Below are positions 46,799 through 57,634 of a stretch of DNA of 64,000 nucleotides, piece by piece (position 1 is the stretch's first letter; each line of letters starts with the position of its first letter). The position numbers and the translations under genes were made by a program. The notes beneath the pieces are model-generated. The model was not told the origin of the DNA. It saw nothing but the letters and a program-made list of their open reading frames with translations, and searched no databases. The stretch comes from Amphirosellinia nigrospora (Eukaryota > Ascomycota > Sordariomycetes > Xylariales > Xylariaceae): assembly GCA_004123355.1 (NCBI GenBank), contig SCHM01000001.1, forward strand, positions 10,240,193-10,304,192. Direction: 5' to 3'.

Positions 46799-49182
46799 TG
46801 TATATGAGCAAGGCTCAAATATGTTCCAAAAGAGACCACTAATTGTGCACGAGCTAAATAAAGGTTGATTAAGTTTAGAGATAGTGCCTTTCGGATAGTC
46901 ACTTTCAGAAGTATTAGCAAGTAGTAGGTGACACAACCTACCGGAAACATGAAAGGAAACTTGAATATACTGTGTAGTAAATGGGTGACTCATCGTGGTT
47001 ACGAGATGCACCACCCTTGTTCATTGAGTCTCCTCCTCATGGGTATTGTCACTTGTCGCCGTCCGTCCCCGAACAACCTTGGCACAAAATCCGAAGTCGG
47101 AGCACTGATCCAGTCATACGGTTGAGGAACTATCATGATAAGTTGCACCAAATGTCGGCTTACCAGAACGAATAAGTGATTCAAAACGAAAGTTACGAAG
47201 CTATATCGACTTCTAAGACAGTTGTTACGTATCCCCACTATATTCTTAATGCATCGGCGTTTGGATAAATAGAAACAACTTACCCGTTTCTAAAACTTCT
47301 CATACATGACAGCGGCATTGTCGATATCAATCTCATCCGAAACAACGAAGCTTGGTTTCGTATTGCATGTGATGTCCAAATCTTCTGTACGTTTTGATAT
47401 TGCATCATCCTGTAGGTAAAAAAAAAAAAAGTCCCTAATAGGTAAAGGGAATTGGCTGGCCGACCTTGTCAAACAACTTTCCAAAACTCAAATCTTATCA
47501 TACACTTACGGAAAGCCTCAGTTGAGACACCTGAGCCACTAACAGTGATTGGTTAGTTGGCGCACTTAAGCATCAGAAGAACTCCTACCCCAGCAAGGTA
47601 AATAAGCGTACAACAAATCTACTTAGCATCCAAGCGCTGAGGAGCAAGGTCTACAACGAACGCGCGTAAAGCATCAAAGTAGTGAAATAGGTGACTATCA
47701 AACCAATAAGTCTAGCTCCTAGTTTTAAGGCGTTGAAGTCAGCATACAATACTCCTAAGCACTAGGCTTTTCCCGTTCAAAATATCAACATTCCGCGTAC
47801 ACTAAATCGGGGTTTTAGCTTAGAAAGTTGTTTAAGTAAACAGAAATAGTTCCGAGAGTTACACACTGCGCCGCTGCAAATCTAGGGTTCGCAATTGCGA
47901 TACCGACCGTCAGCAACCTTGAAGGGCATGACAGCACGGCTTCCCCTTCTGAAGAGAGTCAACTCTTGTCCCACTTCATTCACTATACCATGATTTTCGT
48001 ATTTGAATATGTACCCCGAAGTTATACTAACCGTGAATCGTAATTCTGCTACAATTCTCTCTTCACGAATGCTCTAGCTCGTGAAGCAGGAAAGGATTCT
48101 CTCGGCCACACTCTCTCTCCTACAGAGCTTCACTTACTACCAAAAAACCAAGCCCGCAGATCGTGGTGTGCGTTATTATCGGTCATGTTTTCCTTGGGTG
48201 GTGTGAAACGGGGAGTCTAATAGTCGCGACGCTAACGACGACGATGCCGTCCGAATGCTTTATCTCGGGTTCCCCACCTCTTCCATCTACACTTTAAAGG
48301 GCTCGACATATCTAACTGGCTTCATTATAGGTAGCGGGACGATTGTTGAATACGCTGACGATGGGTTATGTGCAGCGGATAGGAGGGTCCAGGTTGATAA
48401 TAATTCAAGAAATATTCGAGTTCAAGGAAACTCTCTTATATAAAGTATTTGGTCACTGTACATAAATGCCTATTTATTAATTGCAGGCTATTATGTGTTC
48501 TCTCTCTGTTTGACATGCCGTTCCCCGTGCAGAATTGCTGGAGCTCTCACGGATTTCTGCAGGGGCCAAGAAGCCATAGTTTGTGGGCATAGGGTGGTCT
48601 GGCTGACCTGGATGTAGGAACACGTGACCTAACCTCCGAAGATTCCCCATTTGAGTCTGTATACCCCTTGGGAATAGCTTCACCTGGCGTTAGTATCCAC
48701 TTCTCCGTGACAGGAGCTGACACAGTGAGGCCTGATTCATCAGTCACCTGATCTTGTGCGTTTCGCGCTAGAATGACGTATATAGTAGATCCCAAAGTGC
48801 TATTACTTGGTTGCCCTCTCGCCTACCTATTCTATAAGCAGGTTTTTTTGGGGCGATTGGGGCGATCTGGTTGGCCGTTAAATATCCCGGGTTCAGAATT
48901 TACAGTGGAGGAAGTACCTAGATAGACCAGTATGCCCCGCATTCCCCGCTCCCCACACCACTTCAGCTCGTAAGCCTCATCTTGGATTTATAAGGTTACC
49001 TCCGAGTGCCAAATAGCAGGAGTTCACTAAGAAACCCCTACTCCGTACCAAAGTGGCCGTTACCCATCTAAAGCTTAAACCAACCGTTCGGGAGTCCATG
49101 TCAGTCTTCCCGGGAGCCGCTATAACGCTTGAACTTGATTTGGTAGAATATGGGGCCCAGTATTATTGCGCTAACCTTTGAA
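46799..49182. other. Gene-free region of about 2.4 kb
   Basis: No gene supported. It contains an A-homopolymer near 47418-47429 and otherwise ordinary AT-rich text up to the left target duplication of the MITE. Confidence 0.5.
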
Positions 49183-49191
49183 ATCCTAGAG
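49183..49191. repeat. Left target-site duplication of the MITE
   Basis: ATCCTAGAG directly before the left inverted repeat, identical to the copy at 49594-49602. Confidence 0.88.
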
Positions 49192-49593
49192 CAGGTCAGA
49201 TTCTCGGACGTCACGTTTTGATAACCACACGTCAACTAGCCGCATTTAGAAGCGTTCACCCCACAACTAACCATCTATACACAGCACATAACTCGAAGTT
49301 AGCATTTATATAAGCAGAACTTAGCTAATACTGCTATAATTATATATAATAAAATTTTAATAAATATAAATATATATAGCTTATTTTCTATAATTTTTTA
49401 AAAATATATATATGTAAGATATAGAATATTAGTTTGGTGGTATATATGTAGCTTAATCTGTAGATTTAACCGGGGCTACATTGTGCACCTAGCTAATCAA
49501 ATGACCAGGTTTGGCCTTGAAGTGGGGTGGACTTCCGTATGCGGCTAGTTTGACGTGTGGTTATCAAAACGTGACGTCCGAGAATCCGACCTG
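49192..49593. mobile_element. MITE: nonautonomous DNA transposon, 402 bp
   Basis: Ends CAGGTCAGATTCTCGG and CCGAGAATCCGACCTG are inverted repeats. The match extends inward through GGACGTCACGTTTTGATAACC, ACACGTC and CTAGCCGCAT to about 54 bp per arm with one gap and one or two mismatches, then less perfectly to CCACCCCAC. It is flanked by a perfect 9-bp direct repeat ATCCTAGAG. The core (49310-49440) is very AT-rich and non-coding. Long arms with a 9-bp duplication suggest a Mutator-like parent; if the true duplication is 8 bp, hAT is the alternative. Confidence 0.9.
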
Positions 49594-49602
49594 ATCCTAG
49601 AG
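49594..49602. repeat. Right target-site duplication of the MITE
   Basis: ATCCTAGAG directly after the right inverted repeat, identical to the copy at 49183-49191. Confidence 0.88.
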
Positions 49603-49805
49603 GAGCGCAAGAATACCAGCTTAAGTCGGCCCTTCTGTATAGATTCCTGCGGGATTACTCACGGATTAAGAAATACACCGAGAACTATGATGACTACTCG
49701 ATCTTTTTTACTTAGATATAATGCTTTCATACTCTCACCTTTTGGTTGGGGATTGGTTCCTTCACACCTGCAGTAGTGGTATCGACTTATAGCTGAATTG
49801 CTACC

Positions 49806-51357
49806 ATGATGGAGAGGACACTAAAACACGCCGCCAATTGTGTAAGTAAAGTGTAATAGCTCCGCCTATCTATTCTCCGTATAATCTAACGTATATCAGT
49901 GCTTCACGCTCTCCGCGTTGCTGGGCAATACGACGACCTTATTCCCATCTAGCCCAGGTTACGAGTCCTCCGTGGCCTCATACTTTTCTGGTCAAGAAAT
50001 CTCGCTTCGCCCAGCCTGCATTATCTCACCCGAGACGGCGGAGGAGGTAGCAAAAGCAGTACGCACATTGACGCGCCCGACATATTCGACTGAAGGCAAT
50101 GAGACGACGTGCCCGTTCGCAATCCGATCCGGGGACACGCTCCAGCGGCAAATGCCGCCAACATCGACGGAGGGGTCACTCTCGATTTACGGCGCCTCAA
50201 TTCCATCACCGTAAGCCCGAGCAGATCCACTGTTTCCATTGGCGTGGGAAATACATGGGACACCGTCTACGCTAAACTAGATGCCTTGAATCTAAGCGTC
50301 GCGGGAGGGCGATCCGCCGGAGTTGGCGTCGGGGGGCTTAGTCTTGGCGGCGGCATGTCATTTTTGGCACACGCTATGGCTGGACTGCCGACACGGTCAA
50401 AAATCATGAGGTAGTATTAGCAGACGGGTCCATCGTCAATGCGAATGCGGTAGAAAACTCAGACCTCCACTGGCTTTGAAGGGAGGTAGCAACAATTTTG
50501 GCGTTGTAACTCGTGTCGACCTAGAAGCATTTGAACAAGCCCTTTCTGGGGCGGATCACTAGCTTTTTCGAGCGACGAAGTGAGCGGTGTAGCACGGAGG
50601 TCGCTAAGATCAACTCTCCTGATGCCTACGACGAGTACGCGGCAGTGGTGCTCAGTTGGGCTTACGCACCTCCAGCCGGGACGGTTGTTGGTTCCAAGAT
50701 AGCATACACGAAGCATGTAGAGAATCCACAGGTTTTTGATGGTCTCACGAGCCTGCCGACACTGTCTAAGAGTTTAGGTATTACCAATGCGTCCCAACTG
50801 GCCATACCTGGAAGAAGGTTGACAGCCAGAGGTGAGTGCCCCAGGAACTAGAGCGGTATGCTTCATCTCTAACAGTCGCGAAGACAGTATTGGGCTACCA
50901 ACACAATGGTTTCTTCCGCGGCGGCGATCGAAGCAACCTATCATCGTTTCAACGAAAGCATCCCAACTTTGCATCCGTCGCCAACGTATCCTTCGGCTAT
51001 ACAATCGAGCCACTTCCGCCAGCCCTATACGCACGACACGCAGACACGAATGCTTTAGGACTCGGCAAAAACAATCAATCACTGTTCATTGGACTTTTCT
51101 TCGCAGCTTGGACGGATCCGGCAGATGACGCACAGGTGGACAAGGCTGCTCGGGGGCTGTTGAAGGCAATGGAAGATGATGCTCGAAATATGGGCGCTGA
51201 CAATCCCTTTCAGTATCTCAACTATGCGGCATCCTGGCAGGATCCTATCGCTAGCTACGGTACCGAGAGCGTTGCACGGCTACGCAAGGTTATCAAAGAG
51301 GTAGACCCACGCGGAGTTTTTACTCACCAGGTCCCTGGTGGCTTCAAGGTCAAATAG
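49806..51357 (+). CDS. FAD-linked oxidase of the berberine-bridge-enzyme type
   Basis: A flavin-dependent oxidoreductase of the PCMH/BBE family. Such enzymes often tailor fungal secondary metabolites. Exon 1 (49806-49841) gives MMERTLKHAANC and a GTAAGT...ATCAG intron (49842-49899) joins it in phase 0 to CFTLSALLGNTTTLFPSSPG and SYFSGQEISLRPACIISPET, matching the family's N-terminus. The flavinylation motif SGGHAPAANAANIDGG needs one G added at the GGGG run at 50131. STVSIGVGNTWDTVYAKLD and GVGVGGLSLGGGMSFLA follow. Breaks near 50395 and 50471 (TGGCT where TGGGCT is expected) interrupt VVLADGSIVNANAVENSDLH and LKGGSNNFGVVTRVDLEAF; another occurs near 50835. The C-terminus is intact (QYLNYAASWQDPIASYG ... 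FTHQVPGGFKVK). No signal peptide, so probably cytosolic. It sits 220 bp from the MITE. Confidence 0.82.
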
Positions 51358-52020
51358 AGAACTTGGTAGCTGTTCTCTGCTACGGATAAACGGGATTAGA
51401 AAAGGCTGATCTTGAAAATAAAGGTAGTAGAAATCAAAGAGCCTAGTCTCAGGGCAGAGTGGCTGCTTATTGTGAGGCGTTGTTTGAAAAGTACCTTGTA
51501 ACACGATCACATGTATACACCCTGGGCGAGAAATATGTAGGAAATACACTAACTGAATTGTTATGAACATCTTGTGTTCTCGCAATCTGAAACGAAAGTT
51601 CCGTACTTTCTTTCATGTTTTTTTTCCCTTTTTTTTCTTTCTCATTTCCGTTTTTCTCTGCTATCCCCACTCTCTCCCCTGGTTTTTTCTTCTTTTTTCT
51701 CTCTATACTCATACTGATGATACTTGTAGACTTGGCAAGATAAGGAAATGTAAGTTGCAAGAGTGGGGAGATTATTACTACGAATTTTGACTTACCAGGG
51801 TTTGGCTCTGAATTGCTATGGCTCAGGTTTAACACTTAATCCTTCAAGAGCAAAGTAAGTGACGAGGCTGTCGCACTAATATCTTGTGTAGCCACACTGT
51901 GTCCTCGAAAGAGTTCAGAGGCACGAAGGTATATACTGCCATCCACGCCAACCACCCACCTCTTTTACCCTTCTCTCAATCTGAGGCGAAGCTTTGCTAT
52001 AAATACCCGGATCTTTACTG
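51358..52020. other. Intergenic; contains a CT-rich tract
   Basis: No gene seen. A T/C-rich stretch with several T runs lies at 51600-51710. Confidence 0.5.
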
Positions 52021-52487
52021 TAAGGCTTAGGTTCTCGACGATGGCTGATCTTTGATAGTCGAGATCTTCATCCACTACTCCCCCCTCTAGTGAATCAGTG
52101 CCAATACGAACGGCGGTATCTATTGCTTCTTCGCCAGGACGAGGTGCCCTGTTAGGAATGCCGTATTCGCGAGGGTCTTGTGCTGGATTATACCGTACGA
52201 GCAGCTCGAGGTTTTTCTTGCTGTTAGTCGATAAACTAAGAGGCCAACACTGGCTAAGCTCTTGGCAGTGTGTGGCTTTCGCCTTTAACGAAGTTGGATG
52301 TCATTTCTGTGACGAAGGTGGTGCTGAATTTTCGGAATTGGCTAATTATGGGTCGTGAGATATTGAGAGAGGTTTTGGCAGTGGAGTTTTTTTTGAGTCT
52401 AAGGTCTTGGAAAGCCTTTGAGTACAAAGCGCATATATATGGCCCTGTCAGTTGAAAGAACAGTCGCGTTGTTCCTGAGCTTAACAA
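52021..52487 (-). CDS. Possible small unrecognised protein (fragmentary)
   Basis: Minus-strand text around 52260-52030 reads as protein-like sequence (SKKNLELLVRYNPAQDPREY, then GIPNRAPRPGEEAIDTAVRI), and an upstream segment gives FRKFSTTFVTEMTSNFVKGE, which looks like the end of a mitochondrial leader followed by a mature start. Joining them requires one or two frame changes near 52220-52250. No family recognised. It could be an intact short gene damaged by sequencing error, or chance. Confidence 0.3.
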
Positions 52488-52763
52488 AACAATACGGTTA
52501 TCGAGGGCAATGATGCTGTATTGCTCTCGAAGCTCGAAGTTGGAGCTAGAATCTATATAGCTATGATGTTGAGTAGGAATAGGGATGGTGTTGTCGTACA
52601 GCGCGGAGGTTTGGAGACGGGTCCATTCTAGAGGGTGTGTAGGGGATCCTGTGCTAGATGTTGTTGGTATTCTCTACATTAGGTTATCATATTTGGTGTT
52701 TCTATTCCTTTCCTTCAAAGGTATGTTTATATCATCGCTAGGATCATAAAAGCGCTCTAGTCT

Positions 52764-55103
52764 TTACCCCTTGTGCGAGTCTTCCAATTCTGCCGCGAGC
52801 ATACCTTCAGCAATATTTTCACCATCCTCCGCATCTGTGACCCATTTTGACCCTATTTGTAATGCTGGAGTTAGTAACGCCTGTCAACAAGTACAGTGTA
52901 GGGGTTCGGGAGCTTATAGAAGTAGCCAGAGCGGGAAACACCTGCGAAGGTATCTCATGTCTAAGGTATGTTAAAAAGCAAATTGATGGCCCAATGACTG
53001 ACCTGCCACCTCTGGTTGCTCGAATCTCCAGTTCCATTTTCATTTGTTGGACTACGCATACCACTTGTCCGGCTAGTATTTCGTCCCCTTCATCCACTGC
53101 TAGCTCGACTAGCTTACCAGGAAACGGAACGACAACATGGCGCGGTTATTAATGTCTCCACGACGATGTCTCCCTGATGCCATGATGGCAGCGGAAGATG
53201 CGTTGCTGCTAGTCGCTTCGAGTGTAAAGGCTTGAGGTTGTTGAGAACTAGGATGCGAATACTCGATATCAGCTTTGAATGACGAAGGAAACTCGTTCCG
53301 AATCACACGTGTCAGTTTGAGGTGATGAGTCTCTTCTGTTGTCCCTTTGTGGGGAGTTGAAATTTTGAGAGCCCATGCATCTCCTTTTCGTAGTATCATT
53401 GCCGAGCTAGAGTTGATGGCTAGTGAAGTTGAAAATTTGTGCGTTGTCTTCATCGAATGGCGATAATTGCTGTTGGCTAGTAATGCTGCGAGAGATTTCT
53501 GATCCCGACATAAGTAGACTGATCATGTTCCCCTCCAGCCATGAAGTATCGCATAGTGATTGCTCGAAATCCTGATGCGCCACTATTGCACGTAACATAT
53601 ACAAGTTAGTTTTCACTCCTTCGATCCAAGTATCCTCAAGCGCTCGTCTGCATTTTGACAGCACAGTCTGTTGGCATCCGCCGGTGACAATTATCTTAGC
53701 GAGTAAGCTATCGTAGTCAGCGCCAACAATTGTCGGCCGACGATGGGTGAGATGAGTGTCGACCCTCACACCATGGCCAGTCGGCAAGGAGAAGGCTTCC
53801 ACCCGACCGATGCTTAACGTCCAGTCTTTATGGACATCTTCAGCAGTGAGCCGTAGCTGGATAGACTGCAGCTTGGGTACCTGTGCGACATCTTGTGAGA
53901 CATTTAGCATTTCAATTTCGTCAAGTTTTGCTCCCTGCGCAATCTCCAACTGTATCTTTACTAGATCAACGAGTGTGATGCATTCCGTGACAGTATGCTC
54001 CACCTGGAGTCGCGGATTGACTTCGAGGAAGTAGAACTCCTTTCGGTCTGCATTTGCAAGGAATTCGAAAGTACCAAGTGAGAGGTAGTTGATGTGCTGG
54101 GCCATCCGTAACGCTGCCTCGATGATCTCACCGACGAACTTGCGATCTTTGATAGTGCTGGGTGCTTGCTCTATAATCTTTTGGTATCTTCTTTGAATGC
54201 TGCACTCACGTTCCCAGAGGCTATTAGAAGTTAGAATTACTAATCCATAGCTATAAATAAAAGAAACATATACACTCTCAGAAAGCAGAGTAACTGGGTA
54301 GGTAGCAAAAGTGCGATAAAGGGAAAAAGAGTGAGCGTACTGGCGCACCTGACCTGTGCCATCACCAACGATTTGTACCTCGATGTGTCGGAAGCCGTCT
54401 ACCGCAGCCTTCTCGACAAAGATCTGACGCGAAGGGCTTTCGGAAATAGCTCGCTTCATGGCGTCTTCGAGGACGGATTCTTGTCGCACGAGTCGAATAC
54501 CCTTGCCACCTCCACCGTCCACAGCCTTGAGCATGATCGGCAGGCCAATCTTACTGGCGAACTCTCGGACCTCTCCTATCATCGCGGTCGGCTTATCCAT
54601 CGCCGGGAGCGAAGGGACACCGCATTGTTTGGCAAGCAGCTTCGCAGCGAGCTTATTCCCAGTTTTACCCAGAATATTCCATCCGGGACCGATCACAGTG
54701 ATTCCAGCCTCATCCCGCATGCGTCGGGTAAATTCGGCCGATTCAGATAGGAAGCCATACCCTGGATGAATCGCGTCAATTTTGTGCTGCTTCGCGATCT
54801 CTATGAGAGCTGTCACATCCAAGTAGCTAGCAGCAGAAGATACCGGCAGTACGTGAGTAGCACCTAACGCGTGGCTCGTGTCGCCGGGAGTTACGAGAGC
54901 AAATGTCTCGATTGAGAGTTCTTCTCGTGCGCAGTCAATGATGCGCTTCGCTATTTCTCCCCTATATACCCAGTAAGCGATTCAGACTCGTGATCGTACA
55001 ACTCTCAAAACATAGTTCACTACCTATTTGCGATAAGTAGCCGCTTTATCATCGGTCCTCGTGGAGGACCATGGGTGGGATCCGACGCCTTGTTGATCTC
55101 CAT
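52764..55103 (-). CDS. Acyl-CoA carboxylase alpha subunit: biotin carboxylase plus biotin carrier domain
   Basis: Carboxylates biotin with ATP and bicarbonate and carries it for the partner carboxyltransferase. The start at 55103 reads MEINKASDPTHG; a GTAGTG...ATATAG intron joins MIKRLLIANR to GEIAKRIIDCA. Family blocks follow: AIHPGYGFLSESAEF, the ATP-grasp loop LKAVDGGGGKGIRLV, FVEKAAVDGFRHIEVQI, RECSIQRRYQKIIE (after an intron of about 150 nt starting GTACGC) and EFYFLEVNPRLQVEHTVTE. The C-terminal domain has VPFPGKLVELAVDEGDEI and the biotinylation motif VQQMKMELE. A last exon reads VKWVTDAEDGENIAEGM and ends at TAA 52764. Frame breaks lie near 53420 and 53150. It is divergent from the carboxyltransferase gene across 422 bp. 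Substrate (propionyl-, acetyl-, methylcrotonyl- or other acyl-CoA) is not readable by eye. Confidence 0.88.
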
Positions 55104-55525
55104 CTTTTTATCTGTTCATGGTCCCACGATCGGCTCAACAATATGATTAGTACCAAATAGAGTGACTGAAAAAAAAACAAGCGGGCTTCGTTTCGTTTGA
55201 TCACTTTTTTTCTTTTCTTCGAGCGTCTACATACAGAATGGCGATATACGCGCGAACCTCGATCCCCTGTAAGTAAGCGGATCGCCATAATGGGGTAGTG
55301 GTGCGGGGACAACTAGAAAAGTGCCGAGGCCTTTACCTTGCTCGCTATTTCCACACCCAAGCTTCAATTTGACCCTCACTCTTTAAAGACATTTTTACTC
55401 TTCTTCTGTGTATCGACTAATTGGTGGGTTGAGCCTCTTATATGTGATTTAGAAACTTGGTCATTGATGTACGAATAAACCGGGGTTGTCTCTGCGCATT
55501 GGTAGAGAACAGTCCTATCGTTGGG
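55104..55525. promoter_or_regulatory. Bidirectional promoter of the acyl-CoA carboxylase subunit genes
   Basis: A 422-bp gap between two divergent start codons of genes whose products form one enzyme. It includes a T/C-rich block near 55200-55225. Shared control is inferred from arrangement; no specific binding site was identified. Confidence 0.5.
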
Positions 55526-57484
55526 ATGGCTTCCGACAAGGATGTATCTCAAAGAGCGCGGGAACGTGTAGAACAAGTCTCATCCCATGTCGCACGCGTA
55601 GAGTCTACGAAAGATGAAGTGTCTCAACCTCCCACACGCCGACGAAGGAAGCCCGCGTCGGCTTCGGCTGGCCTTCCGGCTGACTATTCCGACCGACTGG
55701 GCCAGATAGCGACGCTTGAGAAACTTGCTCGCACGCCTGACATCAATCACCGAGGCTATGCCCGACAGAAGAAAGCTGGTAAGCTGTGGGTTCGCGAGCG
55801 TGTCGAAGCCCTACTTGACGAGGGAAGTCTCCAGGAGATTGGTAGTGTTGCTGGCGATGTGTCCTGGAGCAAGGAAAGAGACCATGACGGCTCTGAGAAG
55901 GAAGTCATCACCGGCTTTACGCCGAGCAATAACGTTCAAGGATATGGACGTCTCAATGGACGGAAGATTGTCTTTACGGCAGATGACTATACTCTCCGAG
56001 CCGGTCACGCTGATGGAGCATTGATGGAGAAGACGCTGTACATCGAGAAACTGGCTCTGTCTCTACGGCTCCGATCGTGAAGCTCGTGGATGGATCGTCG
56101 GGCGGCGGGAGCGTTACTACGATACGAAAGGGGGATACTCATATATCCCTCCGCTTCCTGCCTTTGAACAGGTCGTCGCACAATTGAATATGGGTATCCC
56201 TAATCTCGGCGCTGTGCTCGGACCGGCCATTGGACTTGGCGCTGCGCGGGTAACGGCGTGTCACTTCAGTGTCATGGCTGCTAATATCGGGTCACTATTT
56301 AACGCGGGACCTCAAGTTGTCAAGGGCGCGACATTTGAAGAGGGGTTGACTATGGCCGAATTAGGCGGTTCCGACAGTAAGTCGATCTTGAAGCTTTTCC
56401 ACAATACCCTCGTCGAGGCAGGATTAACGACTCGCATGTGATTACTGTGAGGCGATACAATACGGAAGGGGTTGACACCGTTTACTAGTGCATTGTCGCA
56501 ACGGTACCATAGATAATATGGCGCGAGATGAACACGACGCATTCGAGCAGATCCGTCGCGTACTCGGCTACCTGCCTAACTCTGGTTTCGCGGCTCCACC
56601 AGTGATTAAGAGTAGTGATATCCCCGACCGGCGCGAAGAGGCGCTTCGAAGTATAATACCACGACGCAAGGAGCGTATGTACGATCCCCGGCGTCTCATC
56701 ACCGCAGTTGTAGACAAGGACTCATTCTTTGAGATTGGTGCGCTTTGGGGCACCACAGCAATCGTAGGCCTCGCGCGCCTCGACGGTCGCCCCGTCGGCA
56801 TCATCTCGAACAATTGCGAAAGCCACACGGGTGGAGCCCTCGATGCGTTGGGCTCCCAGAAGATAACAAAGCATCTCAAGCTCTGCGACGTTATGAACCT
56901 GCCCATCCTTCAGTTCGTCGACGTACCGGGTTACGCCATCGCACGGCCGCCGAGCGATCTGCGACAATGAGACATGGTGTAAATCTCGCCATGGCGTATT
57001 ACACAACTACCATGCCCGTTTTTAGTGTTGTTACGAGGCGTGCTTATGGCGTTGCTGGAGGTGTGATGCTCGATTGCCGTGACCCTCGTATGCGTGTAGC
57101 GTGGCCAAGTGGCGATTGGGGGTCGCTGCCACTCAAGGGCGGAATTGAAGTCGGCCATTCGCACGAGCTGAAAGAGGCGGCGAGGAAAGGTGGCCAAAAG
57201 CTAGCTGATGAACTACATGCGAGCCTAGAGGCTGAATACAACGCGCTAAGTAAGGACTACACATCGCTTCACATAGTTCTTCGCACTCGATCAATCGTGA
57301 TCGGAAATTCACTAACCTTGACACATAGTGAATCCTGTGAGGACGGCAAATGCATTTGGCGTTGAGCAGATAATCGATCCTGCGCTCGGTTGTCTGTAAC
57401 TGGATCTCCCATGTTTACGAGGAACTCATGGAGGAGAGGTTGTCGAAGAGAAGGGCCGGAACGCTTCATGCATCATTTGCATAA
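55526..57484 (+). CDS. Acyl-CoA carboxylase beta subunit (carboxyltransferase)
   Basis: Transfers the carboxyl group from carboxybiotin to an acyl-CoA. The start at 55526 gives MASDKDVSQRARERVEQ. N-terminal half of the crotonase-like fold: GYGRLNGRKIVFTADDYTL and AGHADGALMEKTLYIEKLAL. Then IVKLVDGSSGGGSV and LNMGIPNLGAVLGPAIGLGA. An intron (GTAAGT...TACTAG, about 56376-56488) leads to MHCRNGTIDNMARDEHDAFE. Second half: IIPRRKERMYDPRRLI, LARLDGRPVGIISNNCE, GGALDALGSQKITKHLKLC and QFVDVPGYAI. A last intron (about 57250-57328) leads to NPVRTANAFGVEQIIDP, and the end is EELMEERLSKRRAGTLHASF. One-base losses occur near 56070, 56130 (five G where six are expected), 56941 (ATCGCACG for ATCGGCACG) and 57405. 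It belongs to the MCC/PCC beta family and pairs with the gene at 52764-55103. Confidence 0.88.
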
Positions 57485-57634
57485 GTTCCTCTACTTCTTT
57501 TTAACCTATTCCCTGGGTAGGCCATGACACCCTTTGTGTTATATTAACCAGAATCATACGTTATCATCGTGAGTCGAGTAGTAACACATAAGGTCTCGAC
57601 TATTCTTGCAGACAATACCTCCGAGCTGTTTTAC

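Noticed and set aside
49310-49440. AT-rich stretch as a replication origin or centromere fragment
   Set aside because: It is the core of the MITE, bounded by its inverted repeats, so the transposon explains it.
52764-57484. Reading the carboxylase pair as the PKS's extender-unit supplier
   Set aside because: It lies 10 kb from the PKS start, beyond a MITE and an unrelated gap, and sits closer to catabolic-type genes; no direct evidence for the link.
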